Made by a program: the position numbers and the translations under genes. Below are positions 28,519 through 40,972 of a stretch of DNA of 64,000 bases, in pieces (positions within the stretch are counted from its first letter, which is position 1; each line of letters begins with the position of its first letter). The notes under the pieces are model-generated. The model was not told the origin of the DNA. It searched no databases and saw only the letters and a program-made list of their open reading frames with translations. Origin of the DNA: Methanosarcina vacuolata Z-761 (GTDB taxonomy: Archaea > Halobacteriota > Methanosarcinia > Methanosarcinales > Methanosarcinaceae); the NCBI RefSeq assembly GCF_000969905.1, contig NZ_CP009520.1:2542001-2606000 (forward strand), given 5' to 3'.

Positions 28519-29601
28519 TCAAAAACTCGGCTCAGGTTCATCAACCTTAACTTCAGGTTCCAGAGCAGGAGCATCAAAGAAAGGAATTTCTGCGTTTTCA
28601 TACCAGGCTTCAAGAAAACTTAACAGATGGTATTTAAGGAAAACGGAAAGAGGTACACCGAGGAAAAACAGAGTTCCCATAACCAAAATCAGTTCTATAA
28701 CGATAAAGGGGATCAGGAGTAGCCAGAGAAGAAAGTCCGATAACAGGGACGAAAAGAGGAAGTACAGAGCCACGTCGAAAATAAGGAAAGCAATCCCTAA
28801 AACCAGTACCACCAGTACAAAAAGGAAAATTGCAAGAATTGTGATTCCTATATCGAGTAGTAGCCTGACAAACCAGTAAACTATAACTTCGCGCCAGCTT
28901 TTCCTGAAATTTCCGAGAACAAGCTTGAAAGCCGAAAGAATTCCTTTATTCCGGTAAATGGCAAGCGGAATTGCAAGGCTTAAAAGGGAATTTATTGCAA
29001 CTGCAAGCATAATTAGCACAATAATTACACCGACAATCCAGAGAAATCCTCCAAGACTGGCAGGCAAGGAAAAGTCTGAAGGTACTTCACGAATAACGGG
29101 TATAAGAGGAAGAAGAGATAGTCCGAAGAGCGCGAGAAATACTAGCCCGAAAACTAAACGTACAAGCAGGAGGCGGAATCCTTTTCCCAGAAACTTTCTT
29201 GAATAAGCCCAGAATTTTACTTCATTTCGTACAAGGGATTCCACAAAAACAAACTCCATAATACTGGAAATGTACGAAAAAATCAAGACCAGGATAATAA
29301 GGGAGATTATTAATGCGGCTACAGTTGCCAGGTGTGGCACCTGATAAATATATCCGAAAGCAATACTGTGCATGTCAAAAGGAAGATCAGGCATCTGACC
29401 GGGCTCAATAAACGAAAAATTATTTTTTAAGTCTCCTGAACCTATATTGTAGTTGCTCGTATTTCCATAACTCGAAACCCCGCCTAACAGAAAAGTGATG
29501 ATTGCGAGTTTTACCCATTTCCAGAAATCAAAAGGTTCAAGAAGAGCTTCTCTTGTTCTTGAGAGAGCTCTGTCTACTGCACCTATCGCATACCAGCTCA
29601 T
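28519..29601 (-). CDS. multi-pass membrane protein of unknown function
   Basis: A 360-residue protein with about six to eight hydrophobic helices, a conserved-looking N-terminus (AIGAVDRALSRTREALLEPF, then DFWKWVKLAI) and a short acidic, cytoplasm-like tail (EPEVKVDEPEPSF). It resembles large archaeal membrane proteins annotated only as DUF7544-like or hypothetical. No catalytic motif is seen. ATG at 29601 has no clear Shine-Dalgarno. It stands alone. Confidence 0.75.
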   Translation of the reverse strand: MSWYAIGAVDRALSRTREALLEPFDFWKWVKLAIITFLLGGVSSYGNTSNYNIGSGDLKNNFSFIEPGQMPDLPFDMHSIAFGYIYQVPHLATVAALIISLIILVLIFSYISSIMEFVFVESLVRNEVKFWAYSRKFLGKGFRLLLVRLVFGLVFLALFGLSLLPLIPVIREVPSDFSLPASLGGFLWIVGVIIVLIMLAVAINSLLSLAIPLAIYRNKGILSAFKLVLGNFRKSWREVIVYWFVRLLLDIGITILAIFLFVLVVLVLGIAFLIFDVALYFLFSSLLSDFLLWLLLIPFIVIELILVMGTLFFLGVPLSVFLKYHLLSFLEAWYENAEIPFFDAPALEPEVKVDEPEPSF

Positions 29602-29787
29602 AATATATAATTTTTGTAAAAAGATATATAATTATCTATAGTTAAATGTGAGATTTCCCAGACAAATTTAGGGATACTCAGGAAAACTTGAGACTTTTCA
29701 GACTTATGAACTCTTTTATTCAACAAAGATTCTTCTAAACTTCGCAATAGTTTTATTCAATATTTATTTCCCTGAGTTCACAATTGT

Positions 29788-30165
29788 TTACTCTTGAGTT
29801 CGTTTCAAAATGACTTCTGTATCTTTTCCCAATAAATAAAAAATGTTGCTATTCATTACTAACGCCCTGTATATTTTATCCAGCCTTTCATACCTTAGAA
29901 TAATTCTTCTAAACCTAATTTTGATTTTTGAATAGAACCTTTCTACTACTGATCTTTTCCAATACGATTCTTTGCTAAATCTTTTAGGTCTTCCTCTTTT
30001 TCTCTTCTTTCTGCTTTTTGTTTTCTGGAATTGAAGCTTTTATTTTCTTCTGCGCAGGTACTGTCGTACCTGCCGCATCATCATAAATAGAATCTGCCAC
30101 TATCTTTTTTGGTCTTGTTACTGACTGTGTTCCGTCCTTATTTATAAGAGGATGCACATTTTAAC
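29788..30165 (-). mobile_element. 3' relic of a DDE transposase gene
   Basis: Read on the minus strand, the end of a transposase is clear: SYWKRSVVERFYSKIKIRFR, then LRYERLDKIYRALVMNSNIF and a stop at 29788-29790. VVERFYSKIK is the Glu-bearing C-terminal motif of IS4/IS5-type DDE enzymes. Upstream, DGTQSVTRPKKIVADSIYDD is in another frame, so there is at least one frameshift near 30000-30010. The N-terminal two thirds is gone. The relic stops 15 bases before the next gene. Confidence 0.8.
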
Positions 30166-30179
30166 TTTTGTGATTTTAA

Positions 30180-30866
30180 ATGTATGACGATAATGTAAAC
30201 AGTTTACAAATGGATGCCAGAGAAAGTATAATTCAAGCAGGTCTTATTTCTATAGCTAGGTCAATTCCGTCTATAGGAGTTGTGGTTGATGCTTTTATGG
30301 AACATAAGAATAACAATAGATGGAATTACGTTGGAAAATTCTTTGAAGATGTCAGCCAACAAATGGGAGTTCTCGAAGAAAAAATAAATGAGTTATGTGC
30401 TATAACTGATCCCAATGAGATTCTTCATTTAATGTATATTGCTATTGATAATGTCGAATTTGAATATCAAGAAAGTAGAAGAACTAAGTATGCTGAATTA
30501 TTTGTTAATAGTATTCTACTTGGAAATCAAATTAATTTTGATGAAAAGAGGTTTTTTTTCCATTTATTTAATGAACTTTCAGATGCGGATATTTCTTTTT
30601 TAGGGAAGTTTTTTCAGAAATCAGCAGAAACTCAAAGTGGAGTTCCTTTAAAATTATTTCGCCCTAATTTAAGCGAGGTCGTTCCTATAGTGGCTAGATT
30701 GGAATCGAGAGGATTGATTGTTAAGATATTTGACGTGATTGATGGTGGTGGAGCAAGCGGTTGGGATGAATCTATCACTAACTTAGATAGCCAATGGCAA
30801 GATAAGATATATGATTTTACACCAGTGGGCGTAAAGTTCTGTAGATTTCTGAGTGGAGACCAGTAA
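30180..30866 (+). CDS. hypothetical protein
   Basis: A 228-residue soluble, mostly helical protein; I do not recognise it. It has one weakly hydrophobic segment near residues 18-40 (AGLISIARSIPSIGVVVDAF) and a C-terminal region like a winged helix (VVPIVARLESRGLIVKIFDV, then YDFTPVGVKFCRFL), which often reads as a MarR-like ending. It is squeezed between a transposase relic and a DUF2726 gene, a typical island setting for defence or foreign genes. No Shine-Dalgarno is visible at the ATG. Confidence 0.6.
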   Translation: MYDDNVNSLQMDARESIIQAGLISIARSIPSIGVVVDAFMEHKNNNRWNYVGKFFEDVSQQMGVLEEKINELCAITDPNEILHLMYIAIDNVEFEYQESRRTKYAELFVNSILLGNQINFDEKRFFFHLFNELSDADISFLGKFFQKSAETQSGVPLKLFRPNLSEVVPIVARLESRGLIVKIFDVIDGGGASGWDESITNLDSQWQDKIYDFTPVGVKFCRFLSGDQ

Positions 30867-30920
30867 CTGTTGCCTTACTTGATGGGATAGCTAGTGAAAC
30901 AGGTATCGCATTCGGGAGCA

Positions 30921-31868
30921 TTATTCTATTAGTTGGAGGTTATAGGCGCATAGCTTATGTTGCTTTATAAAGTCCCTTTGCTTTTTTGATATTTCATCAT
31001 GTGTAGAAATATTAATTTTATATCTTTCAAGATATTTTTTAAATTCTTTATATATATTGTAAGCTGAAATTTCGGTCGCAATTTCACGTGCTGGTATTGC
31101 AAAGTAGTTTATTGCAAGACATTCCACTGAGTCGATTATGTATTTGTCATTTTGGAGTTTTAGTATAGATAGAGTGGCATAAGATTTACTATCTTTAGAA
31201 CGCCCAGACATAAACCCTATCAATGGATCGCAGCATAAACCTTTCTCATAGGCTTTTTCGATAAATACTCTATAACGGACAACTGGGTCATAACCAACTA
31301 CACTAAACCACATCCAAGGCTCATCGGGAGGAATTTGTCCTTTGTCTTTCGCATTGTAGAAAATTTCCTGTAAAAAATAAAGTTCGGTAATCCAGCTCAA
31401 TATTGTTGGGAATCGTCCTATTTTCTCAAAATATGCTGACGTTATCCTTAGAAGAGGCAAGTCAAATTTACAACAAATACTGTTTTTTAACTCATCCCTA
31501 CGAATTGCTGACGCATCGGTTTTATGCTGCAATCCATCAAATTCAACTGCAAACTTTGGTATATGATCTTTATCAGTGACTAAAAAATCAAAATGAGCCA
31601 TTAACGCATATTTATATTCATTGTCATGTAGTCCACTGTTTCTTATTTCAAGCACATCTGCAACTCTAATTTTAGTATGTACACTTGCTTCATATTTACT
31701 TGTGACATCATTTAGTATTTTATTAGTTACTTCTTCTGGCTCATTTAATATTCTCTTTAGGCGATAATTTCCAATTTCCATCACAGTTTTCATGAAGTAA
31801 GTAACGTAAATGCTTTTTGATTTATTTCTATCTGCAATACACATGCCCATATAATCACACACGGGCAC
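30921..31868 (-). CDS. DUF2726 (PD-(D/E)XK nuclease-like) protein
   Basis: A 315-residue protein whose middle part matches DUF2726: IRVADVLEIRNSG, ALMAHFDFLVTD and PKFAVEFDGLQH, where the Asp and Glu and the following His resemble a PD-(D/E)XK nuclease core. The C-terminal half (ERYKINISTHDEISKKQRDF) is helical and unassigned. It is convergent with the unknown gene at 30180. DUF2726 proteins occur in defence islands and fused to helicases, so a DNA-processing role is plausible. GTG at 31868 is used; ATGs at Met7 or Met26 are alternatives. Confidence 0.7.
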   Translation of the reverse strand: MPVCDYMGMCIADRNKSKSIYVTYFMKTVMEIGNYRLKRILNEPEEVTNKILNDVTSKYEASVHTKIRVADVLEIRNSGLHDNEYKYALMAHFDFLVTDKDHIPKFAVEFDGLQHKTDASAIRRDELKNSICCKFDLPLLRITSAYFEKIGRFPTILSWITELYFLQEIFYNAKDKGQIPPDEPWMWFSVVGYDPVVRYRVFIEKAYEKGLCCDPLIGFMSGRSKDSKSYATLSILKLQNDKYIIDSVECLAINYFAIPAREIATEISAYNIYKEFKKYLERYKINISTHDEISKKQRDFIKQHKLCAYNLQLIE

Positions 31869-32066
31869 TTATGTGTGAGCAAAACGTGTGCATGTTCACG
31901 GTAACGCTTTTTCTGTTCTAGGTCTATACCAAGCAGTATAAACCATAGTTCCTACAGGTTTGAATAAATAGAAATAGTAATATTCAATTGTGCGCTTATA
32001 ACTTGACAATATACTGACTGAGTAGTTTTTTTAATTCAAAGTATCAGGTATTATTGGTAGTCTTTT

Positions 32067-32972
32067 TCACCGATGAGATCCATGGGACCTGGACAGAGCT
32101 TCAAAACCTGACACGACTTCAAACAGCTCTTCATCAATGCCGCTCTGGCGCACACGGTAGTATTCTCCACTGAGATTATTAAGCAGCTCCTCAATGTTTT
32201 TATCGGCACGTTGCATTGCTGCCAGTCGACTAGAATTTTCACTTGCAAGGGACTCGGCACATGCCCTAAAAAGCGAAACGAAAAGGTACTCGCGGATGAG
32301 TGCCCGTAAGGTCTCTGTGATATCGCCAATTACCTCAGGCAGCAAGTTTTTGGTTGGCCAGGAAAGTTTGGTCAGGTCATCTCTCCAGGTTTCATCAAAT
32401 GGCAGCAACCGCTGGCTAACCGGTTCGTAGGTAACTCTGGTTTTGTGGCGGTTGTAATATAGATAGAGTTCGGCATCTTCATCCTGGCTGCGTAGTTTCT
32501 CATTTTCCACAAGAATTTGCGCTATAAGAGGGGTAATTGCCTTAACCGAGTTTGGTACATTAAAAAGCCCGATCGGCGCCAGGCCCTCGTCTGTCAGGCG
32601 CGAATAAACACGCTCTCCTACAGCCCAGACCTGAGCTTTACCTGGCAAAGCTTTCAGTTCCCTGACCGCATGACCGGTAATTATATCATTAAACTGACCC
32701 ACAAGTCCCTGATCTGAACCGAAAACGACAGCCCCTATAAAGCGTGTATTCTTTTGTCCTTTTCCTTCTTGCGGAGCTGGCATGAGTGCAATTTTCCTGA
32801 AACATAAGCCCAAACCCATTTCTACTGTGTGATAATAGTCAGATAACGCAATAACTGATTTTTCATATTGCCCTATATTCGAAGCTGCCAGGGCTTTCAT
32901 CGTGCGGACGACAGACTGAAGATCTTTTGCCCTATCAATCTTTGTACGCAGACTCTGAGTGTTTTCGGTCAT
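32067..32972 (-). CDS. atpG: N-ATPase gamma subunit
   Basis: A 301-residue central-stalk subunit of the N-type F1Fo-ATPase. It begins [20 protein letters not shown], the classic gamma N-terminal helix, has [17 protein letters not shown] in the Rossmann part and ends with the second stalk helix ([20 protein letters not shown]). Last gene of the operon; its ATG overlaps the atpA stop by four bases (ATGA). It appears intact but would lack a working beta subunit. Confidence 0.93.
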   Translation of the reverse strand: MTENTQSLRTKIDRAKDLQSVVRTMKALAASNIGQYEKSVIALSDYYHTVEMGLGLCFRKIALMPAPQEGKGQKNTRFIGAVVFGSDQGLVGQFNDIITGHAVRELKALPGKAQVWAVGERVYSRLTDEGLAPIGLFNVPNSVKAITPLIAQILVENEKLRSQDEDAELYLYYNRHKTRVTYEPVSQRLLPFDETWRDDLTKLSWPTKNLLPEVIGDITETLRALIREYLFVSLFRACAESLASENSSRLAAMQRADKNIEELLNNLSGEYYRVRQSGIDEELFEVVSGFEALSRSHGSHR

Positions 32973-34687
32973 GATTTATCCTGAGCCTCCGGCTCGGACT
33001 TGCTTTTAGTCTGGGCTTCGGACTTACTTAATTTTTCCTCAGTTTCGGCCCCTAAATCAGTTTTTTCGTCGGTTTTAGTTCCTGGCTCGGGTTTACCCTT
33101 AGTTTGGGTTTTTGACTCAGTTTTCTCTTCAGTTTTAGCTTCCGGCTTCGGTTTGGATTCAGGGTTTGGCTGGTAAGGTTCCAGTGCTTTACGGGCAATA
33201 TCAAGGATAGTTTCACGGTCCTCGTCGCTCAATTCTTTGTCGCCTTTGAACCGATCGCGCACGTCTGCAGGAATATCTGGTACTGCCTTGCGCAGGGAGC
33301 TTTCAGCCTCCACCATTTTGTCAAGTGGCACATTATCGAAGAGTTTTGAGTTCAATGCAACAAGGATAACAATCTGATCTGGCACGGGTACAGGAGAGTT
33401 CTGAGGCTGCTTCAGAAGGGCACGGATCCGTCTCCCATGATCAATGAGCTTTCGTGTATTTTCATCTAGTCTTGCACCGAACCGGGTAAACGCTTCGAGT
33501 TCTTCAAATTGTGAATAGGCAAGCTTGAGGTCTCCAGCCACTGCTCTATAGGCAGCAAGCTGTGCTTTACCGCCGACTCGGGAAACGGATTTGCCAACAT
33601 CAACTGCAGGCAGCACACCCAATTCAAAAAGCGAAGGTGAGAGGTAAATCTGCCCATCCGTAATTGAAATCAGATTAGTTGGAATATAGGCGGAAATATT
33701 CTGCGCTTCGGTTTCGATAATGGGGAGAGCAGTTAGTGATCCGCCACCAAGTTCTTTGAGCAGGTGCGTAGACCGCTCCAGCAGTCGTGAATGAATATAA
33801 AAGATATCGCCAGGATATGCTTCCCGTCCCGGAGGCCGACGAAGTAAAAGAGAAAGTTCTCGATAGGCGCGTGCGTGATTGGTTAAGTCATCGTAAACAA
33901 TCAGCACGTCTCGACCTGCTTCCATAAAATACTCTGCAATGCTGGTCGCAGCGTAAGGAGCGATATAGATTAACCCTGACGGGTCATTGCCTTCAGTTAC
34001 AACAACAATCGTGTAATCCATTGCGCCCCTTTCCCGTAAGTTTGCCACTGCTCTGGCAACTGCTGATGCACGCTGGCCAATGGCACAATAAACGCACAGG
34101 ACGTTAAAATTGCGCTGGTTGAGAATAGTATCGATTGCAATTGCAGTTTTGCCAGTCTGGCGGTCCCCTAAAATCAATTCTCTCTGACCGCGTCCTATTG
34201 GGATTAACGCATCAATAACTTTAACACCGGTCTGGAGAGGCACGGTAACAGGAGCTCGATCCATAATTGCAGGACTGTGCCGTTCAATAGGCAAGCGTTT
34301 ACTGGAAACTATTGGTCCTTTATTATCAAGTGGACGGCCTAGCGGGTCAATAACTCGTCCAAGCAATTCTTCGCCTACGGCAATATCCATAACCCGTCCA
34401 GTGCGTTCAACCTGATCTCCAGCATGCAGATGTGAGTATTCACCCAGTAAAACGGTACCGATTTCTTTTTCATCAACATTAAACGCGATCCCAAACAAAT
34501 CCCCTGGAAACTTTATAAGTTCATCAAAACCCACAGTAGGGAGGCCAGATACATTTGCGATACCTGTTGAAACTGTCAAAATTCTGCCCACCTCCTGAGG
34601 GATGAGCGTAGGGGTCACTGATTCCCTGGCCTGATGTATTTCGGTAAAAACTTTGTCGAAAACGTCTTTAAGACTTTTAGGTTCCAT
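32969..34687 (-). CDS. atpA: N-ATPase alpha subunit with charged C-terminal tail
   Basis: A 572-residue alpha subunit with P-loop [32 protein letters not shown] and [11 protein letters not shown], the last being the alpha signature region. The first 505 or so residues match ordinary alpha subunits. The last 65 are a Lys/Glu/Thr/Pro-rich repeat ([17 protein letters not shown]) not found in standard alphas, similar in style to the tail of atpF just upstream. Nothing in the core is missing. Confidence 0.93.
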   Translation of the reverse strand: MEPKSLKDVFDKVFTEIHQARESVTPTLIPQEVGRILTVSTGIANVSGLPTVGFDELIKFPGDLFGIAFNVDEKEIGTVLLGEYSHLHAGDQVERTGRVMDIAVGEELLGRVIDPLGRPLDNKGPIVSSKRLPIERHSPAIMDRAPVTVPLQTGVKVIDALIPIGRGQRELILGDRQTGKTAIAIDTILNQRNFNVLCVYCAIGQRASAVARAVANLRERGAMDYTIVVVTEGNDPSGLIYIAPYAATSIAEYFMEAGRDVLIVYDDLTNHARAYRELSLLLRRPPGREAYPGDIFYIHSRLLERSTHLLKELGGGSLTALPIIETEAQNISAYIPTNLISITDGQIYLSPSLFELGVLPAVDVGKSVSRVGGKAQLAAYRAVAGDLKLAYSQFEELEAFTRFGARLDENTRKLIDHGRRIRALLKQPQNSPVPVPDQIVILVALNSKLFDNVPLDKMVEAESSLRKAVPDIPADVRDRFKGDKELSDEDRETILDIARKALEPYQPNPESKPKPEAKTEEKTESKTQTKGKPEPGTKTDEKTDLGAETEEKLSKSEAQTKSKSEPEAQDKS

Positions 34688-34794
34688 GTTAACTGGCTCT
34701 TCATGTAGGCTCTGGTTTGGGATTAATCTCCTGCTTAGCCACAGATTCGGACTTAGTTCCAGATTGATGTTTAAACTCTGACTCTTGCTTAGCC

Positions 34795-35817
34795 TCAGAC
34801 TTTTTTTGCATCAAGTTCTTGTTCAGTCTCTGACTCTTGTTTAAACTCTGAATCTTGTTTTGCATCAGGCTCTTGTTCAGTCTCTGACTCTTTTTCGATC
34901 CGGGCATTAGAATCAGTTTCAGGTCTGTTTTCAATTTTGGATTCAGTTTTCGATCTGGGTTTATTAGTCTCAGCCTCAGGCTCCTTTTCAGCCTCGAATT
35001 CGTTTTCCGATCTGGGTTTATTATTTTTGGTTTGAGGTTTGGGTTTGGCTTTACTCTCAGGCTGTTCTTTCAGCAGTTCGTCTATAATTTTTTGCATCGA
35101 TGTAAGATAATCCGCAATGCTCCACGCAACTTTTTGTCCGTCTGTGTTTAATTCGATACCACTGACAAGGTCTGGTGCAGTCTCAAACCTGAGTTGAATT
35201 TCTATACCAAGAGTTTCTTTAATCGCCTTTTTAATAGAATCACGCTGTGTTTGTGGAAGATCAAATGCAGTACGGATGAGCACCTGACCTGGTGATGTAC
35301 TGAGCGCTGAGGCTAACTGCTTCTTTTCATTATCTTTCAGATTGCGCAGCCTTTGAACAAACACGTTAACTGTGCGTTCTTCCAGACTGGTTTCAGCCAG
35401 ATCGGTCAGTACTTTTTGAGCTATGTTAAATACTTCCTGTTGTGTCCGGCGGCCGATTTCCTGACTTAAGTTCTGTCCTTCGTTCCTTAATGCCTCCTGT
35501 TGTTTTGCTCTCAAATCGGAGGCTTCCTCCCTCACATCTTCGAAAAGCCGCTGACGTTCGGCCTGTGCTTCTTCCTTTGCCTTGTTCATGAGAGCATTGT
35601 GCTGCTGGTCGAACTCTTCGTTCTTACGCTTGAATTCTTCTTTCTCTTTTTGAGCTTCTGCTTCTTTTGCATCCGCATTCTTAAGTTCATCTGCGACCTT
35701 CTTCTCGCGTGCGTCGACTGCATTGAGTATCGGTTTGTAAAGAAAACGCTTCAACAACCACACCAGGATGAGGAAGTTGATCACCTGCGCAATGACGGTG
35801 AACCAATCGATTAGCAT
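34795..35817 (-). CDS. atpF: N-ATPase B subunit (b plus delta-like), tail frameshifted
   Basis: A 340-residue peripheral stalk: one N-terminal membrane helix ([20 protein letters not shown]), a long charged coiled coil (about 35-130), then a delta-like domain (about 130-245, including [20 protein letters not shown]) that replaces the separate delta subunit absent from N-ATPases. A Glu/Lys/Gln-rich repeat follows. An A7 run on the coding strand (34801-34807) pushes the frame into a stop at 34795; with six A's it would continue another 31 codons (SEAKQESEF...) to 34701, 13 bases before atpA. The core is untouched, so the loss affects only the low-complexity tail. It starts at ATG after AGAGGA. 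Confidence 0.9.
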   Translation of the reverse strand: MLIDWFTVIAQVINFLILVWLLKRFLYKPILNAVDAREKKVADELKNADAKEAEAQKEKEEFKRKNEEFDQQHNALMNKAKEEAQAERQRLFEDVREEASDLRAKQQEALRNEGQNLSQEIGRRTQQEVFNIAQKVLTDLAETSLEERTVNVFVQRLRNLKDNEKKQLASALSTSPGQVLIRTAFDLPQTQRDSIKKAIKETLGIEIQLRFETAPDLVSGIELNTDGQKVAWSIADYLTSMQKIIDELLKEQPESKAKPKPQTKNNKPRSENEFEAEKEPEAETNKPRSKTESKIENRPETDSNARIEKESETEQEPDAKQDSEFKQESETEQELDAKKV

Positions 35818-35836
35818 AGGCTATTTCCTCTTTATT

Positions 35837-36112
35837 TCAGGCAAGTGCACGGTTCCAGAACGGGTTGGCAAAAATGAGAATCATTGAGACAACGAAACAA
35901 TAGATAGACAGAGACTCAATCATAGCAAGGCCAACGAACAGCGTCCTGGTAATGGTCGCCGAAGCGTCGGGTTGCTGTGCCAGTGAGCTCAGGGCCGTCG
36001 CAACAGCTCGCCCTTCACCAATTGCGGGTCCGATAACCCCAATACCTATTGTGATACCAGAAGTGGCGATTGATGCCACCGCGATTATGGTTGTATAGGT
36101 GTCCAAAGCCAT
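35837..36112 (-). CDS. atpE: N-ATPase c subunit, sodium-type ion site
   Basis: A 91-residue proteolipid hairpin. With the start at 36112 (GGAAGGA upstream; an earlier in-frame ATG at 36127 overlaps that site), helix 1 has GPAIGEG with Glu33, and helix 2 has Glu66-Ser67 and Tyr71 in MIESLSIY. The Glu-Ser...Tyr set matches the sodium ligand pattern of Ilyobacter-type c subunits, and Glu33 replaces the usual Gln, the double-carboxylate feature reported for N-ATPases. It implies sodium translocation in the intact enzyme. Confidence 0.93.
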   Translation of the reverse strand: MALDTYTTIIAVASIATSGITIGIGVIGPAIGEGRAVATALSSLAQQPDASATITRTLFVGLAMIESLSIYCFVVSMILIFANPFWNRALA

Positions 36113-36149
36113 AGTTTTTCCTTCCATTGTTAGAATTGCTATTCAGTTC

Positions 36150-36839
36150 TTATTGTCCAGTTTCACTTCTGGATTTGCTGGTCCTCGTGGCGGCAGTAAT
36201 GTAAACCGTAGCCAGGATACTGAATATATAGGCCTGCACCATACCAACGAGCAGACCAAGTGCTATCATGAGATCCGGAAAGATGAACGGTGTGATGGTA
36301 AGCAAAATGGCAACGATCATCGAGCCGCTCATAATATTGCCGAACAGACGGATTGCAAGAGCTAACGTGCGGGAGATTTCACTTATAATATTAAATGGCA
36401 GCATGATTATTGTCGGCTCTGTGTACGTCTTAAGGTAGTTACCAACTCCCTGTTCTTCGATACCGAAAAGTGGCACGGCTACAAACACACATAATGCAAG
36501 AGCAGCCGTAGTAGAGAGAGATCCTGTTGGCGGTTCATAGCCTGGAATTATGATGCAGAGATTGGCTACGGCGATTAACAGGAAGACCGTGCCCAAAAAG
36601 CCTAGATACTTTCTTGGCTGGTCCAGGCCAACGTCCTCAATTTGTTCCAGGATGCCTGTGACAATAATTTCCAGAATATTTTGCCAGCGGGAACGTTCCA
36701 GACCAGTAGAGAGTTTGCTGGTAATGATTTTTGAACCAACTACCATTACCAGCATAAGTCCCCAGGTGTATACAATCGTGGCATTGAGTTTGATAAAGCC
36801 GTACTGCCAGAAAATCAGCTCATCAGGGCTAAGTCGCAT
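36150..36839 (-). CDS. atpB: N-ATPase a subunit
   Basis: A 229-residue membrane subunit with about five or six helices. The essential arginine lies in LALAIRLFGNIMSG, the family's helix-4 motif, and the C-terminal helix has GMVQAYIFSILATVYI. It forms the ion half-channels with atpE. Start ATG at 36839 overlaps the atpR end by 11 bases. Confidence 0.93.
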   Translation of the reverse strand: MRLSPDELIFWQYGFIKLNATIVYTWGLMLVMVVGSKIITSKLSTGLERSRWQNILEIIVTGILEQIEDVGLDQPRKYLGFLGTVFLLIAVANLCIIIPGYEPPTGSLSTTAALALCVFVAVPLFGIEEQGVGNYLKTYTEPTIIMLPFNIISEISRTLALAIRLFGNIMSGSMIVAILLTITPFIFPDLMIALGLLVGMVQAYIFSILATVYITAATRTSKSRSETGQ

Positions 36840-37143
36840 TACTGGCCTCCTTTGTCAATTGGTTTGAGTCTTCATCTGGCAGTCTGGTAAGCCTGACTAT
36901 TATATGGCGCATAACAAAAAACCCAAACAGGCATGTTAGCAATCTCTCCCAATGGCTATCCGAGACGAAGTAGAGTCCAGCTATGACAATGCTGGTCCGT
37001 ATCAACAGGCTGCCGAGGAACCAGAACGCGGGCTTTCTGGATGAAAGTCCCTTCCGAACCGTCCACCAGAGCCCGCCGAAGAAAACAGCTCCGAGCAGAA
37101 AACCAGCTATCAGAGACAAGACAAGATTCAATATTTCATTCAT
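36829..37143 (-). CDS. atpR: N-ATPase AtpR membrane protein
   Basis: A 104-residue protein with three membrane helices (LVLSLIAGFLLGAVFFGGLW, AFWFLGSLLIRTSIVIAGLY and LLTCLFGFFVMRHIIV). AtpR is found only in N-ATPase operons, always between atpQ and atpB, and is thought to help assemble the c-ring or a subunit. A membrane-embedded Arg (LIRTS) is conserved. Start and stop overlap the neighbours by 8 and 11 bases. Confidence 0.88.
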   Translation of the reverse strand: MNEILNLVLSLIAGFLLGAVFFGGLWWTVRKGLSSRKPAFWFLGSLLIRTSIVIAGLYFVSDSHWERLLTCLFGFFVMRHIIVRLTRLPDEDSNQLTKEASNAT

Positions 37144-37466
37144 TGTAATCCTCCTGTTCCTCCTGCATTTTCTGGCGCTCTTTGGTTACCCAGTGCCATG
37201 CATTCAAGCAGCCGATAAAAAGGCCGATGATCAGCATCGTGAGTGTCCAGGAAAAGCTTTCTGGATAGTGTTTATCTAACCAGAGCCCGATTGCAGCCCC
37301 AATTAAAGTTGGAATTGCTACCGACCAGCCTATGAGTCCCATCATGCCTAAACCAAGCCAGATAGTCCTGTCCACATGACGTTGCGCCCTGAGTTTGCGT
37401 TCAGCTTTTGTCCCAACCTGACGGGCCAGAGGTGATTCATCCTCCAAAGGTTTCTCTGATAGTTTG

Positions 37467-37474
<8 letters not shown>
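37136..37474 (-). CDS. atpQ: N-ATPase AtpQ (AtpI-like) protein
   Basis: A 112-residue protein with a charged N-terminus and two membrane helices (LGMMGLIGWSVAIPTLIGAA and TLTMLIIGLFIGCLNAWHWV), the AtpI/AtpQ pattern. AtpI-type proteins act in c-ring assembly and possibly ion supply. It overlaps atpC by 8 bases and atpR by 8 bases, so translation is probably coupled. Confidence 0.88.
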
Positions 37475-39816
<2,342 letters not shown>

Positions 39817-40469
39817 GGCTCTTCTTCATTTCATAGGGGTAGTTTGAAATATAACTTTCCTGATTTTAGATAAATCATAGTAATAAAATACTTGGTGTTT
39901 CGATACCCTCTTGCATTTCTGTTTATCAACTGTACAATACTGTTAATACCTTCCACAACTCCGTTAGTGACCCTGGAATCAAAGTAGTTTAGAATTCCAT
40001 CCCAATGACTTTTAATGGTTTTAGCAACCTCAATTATTGCCTTTAATCTGCTATGAGTTGCCCAAAAATACCATTTTTCGCGAGCCCATGGAACTTTTAT
40101 TTAGAGAACTCCACAATTACTACAACTTATTCCTGGAATTCTACAGTGTAAATATGCAGAATATTGAAAGTAGTTAATGTGCCGTAACACTTTTTCCTTA
40201 GTATCATAAGCTGAGCAGTTTGGTTTCACACTTAGGACAGGGAAATTTGGGACCACGTTTAAAATCAAGCCAAATATTAAGTTTTTCAGATGTTAAATCA
40301 AATTCAGTATTGGTTATTTGCCAAGGTTCTTTGACATTCAAAAGTATTTCAAATGCTTTTTCAGAAATGGGATATCAAACTCATGCAGTTATCTGTACTA
40401 AATAATATGATACTTGTTTATATAATAGTTTCAGTATAATAACTTGCATATATTAATCAACAAAGAGTC
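39817..40469 (-). mobile_element. internally deleted ISL3-family insertion element
   Basis: Minus-strand translation shows both ends of an ISL3 (COG3464) transposase but not its middle. The N-terminal piece has VKEPWQITNTEFDLTSEKLN, then FPCPKCETKLLSL (the zinc-finger start) and, after a stop, YLHCRIPGISCSNCG. The C-terminal piece reads FDSRVTNGVVEGINSIVQLI and NRNARGYRNTKYFITMIYLK to a stop at 39831. Left tip GGCTCTTCTTCATTT (39817) and a weaker right tip AACAAAGAGTC (40469) bound it. The DDE catalytic centre is largely deleted, so it cannot transpose by itself. Confidence 0.85.
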
Positions 40470-40972
40470 ATTTTATCTTTATCTCCTTTTTTCTGATTTT
40501 CGCTCCCTTTTTCTGTCTTCCTCTCCTTTTTTCTGTCTTTCTCTCTTTTTTTCTGCCTTCGTTTCCTTTTTTCTGCCTTTATCGTCTTTTTCCTTTCCTA
40601 CTTGTTTTTCAGGCATAACCTCTCGGAAAAGGGTCTGTAAGCTCTAGAATTTAGGAATCTGTCTTATAGTTTCTTTAATTGATAAGATATCTCGGAAAAG
40701 CATTTATCTGACTTTACCTATAACTCTGTGTTCCAGGATACCAGATACAGACTTAAGTCAAGACATTCGAAGAAAGCCTGCTAAAGCAATATCTTGGATT
40801 ATGTGTAGGAGAGTTTTCGACAAACTGGCCAAGATTATAGAAAAAGTTATAATCTCGGGATACACTTTAAATTTATGCCTACACTCTAGACTTATGTAAT
40901 CCCCTGTCCAGAATTACGATATCCGGCTAAATTTAAATTTTCGGTGATTTAGGCTATATATCAATTTGGATA
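40470..40972. other. intergenic region with T/C-rich tract
   Basis: 40478-40600 is a pyrimidine-rich, degenerate repeat of about 21-24 bases (TCTCCTTTTTTCTGTCTTTC). The rest shows no gene. Confidence 0.5.

Noticed and set aside
34701-34934. Separate 77-codon gene between atpF and atpA
   Set aside because: It is the out-of-frame tail of atpF; its last 31 codons continue the atpF repeat.
40220-40405. 61-codon frame, plus strand
   Set aside because: Antisense to the N-terminal part of the ISL3 transposase relic.
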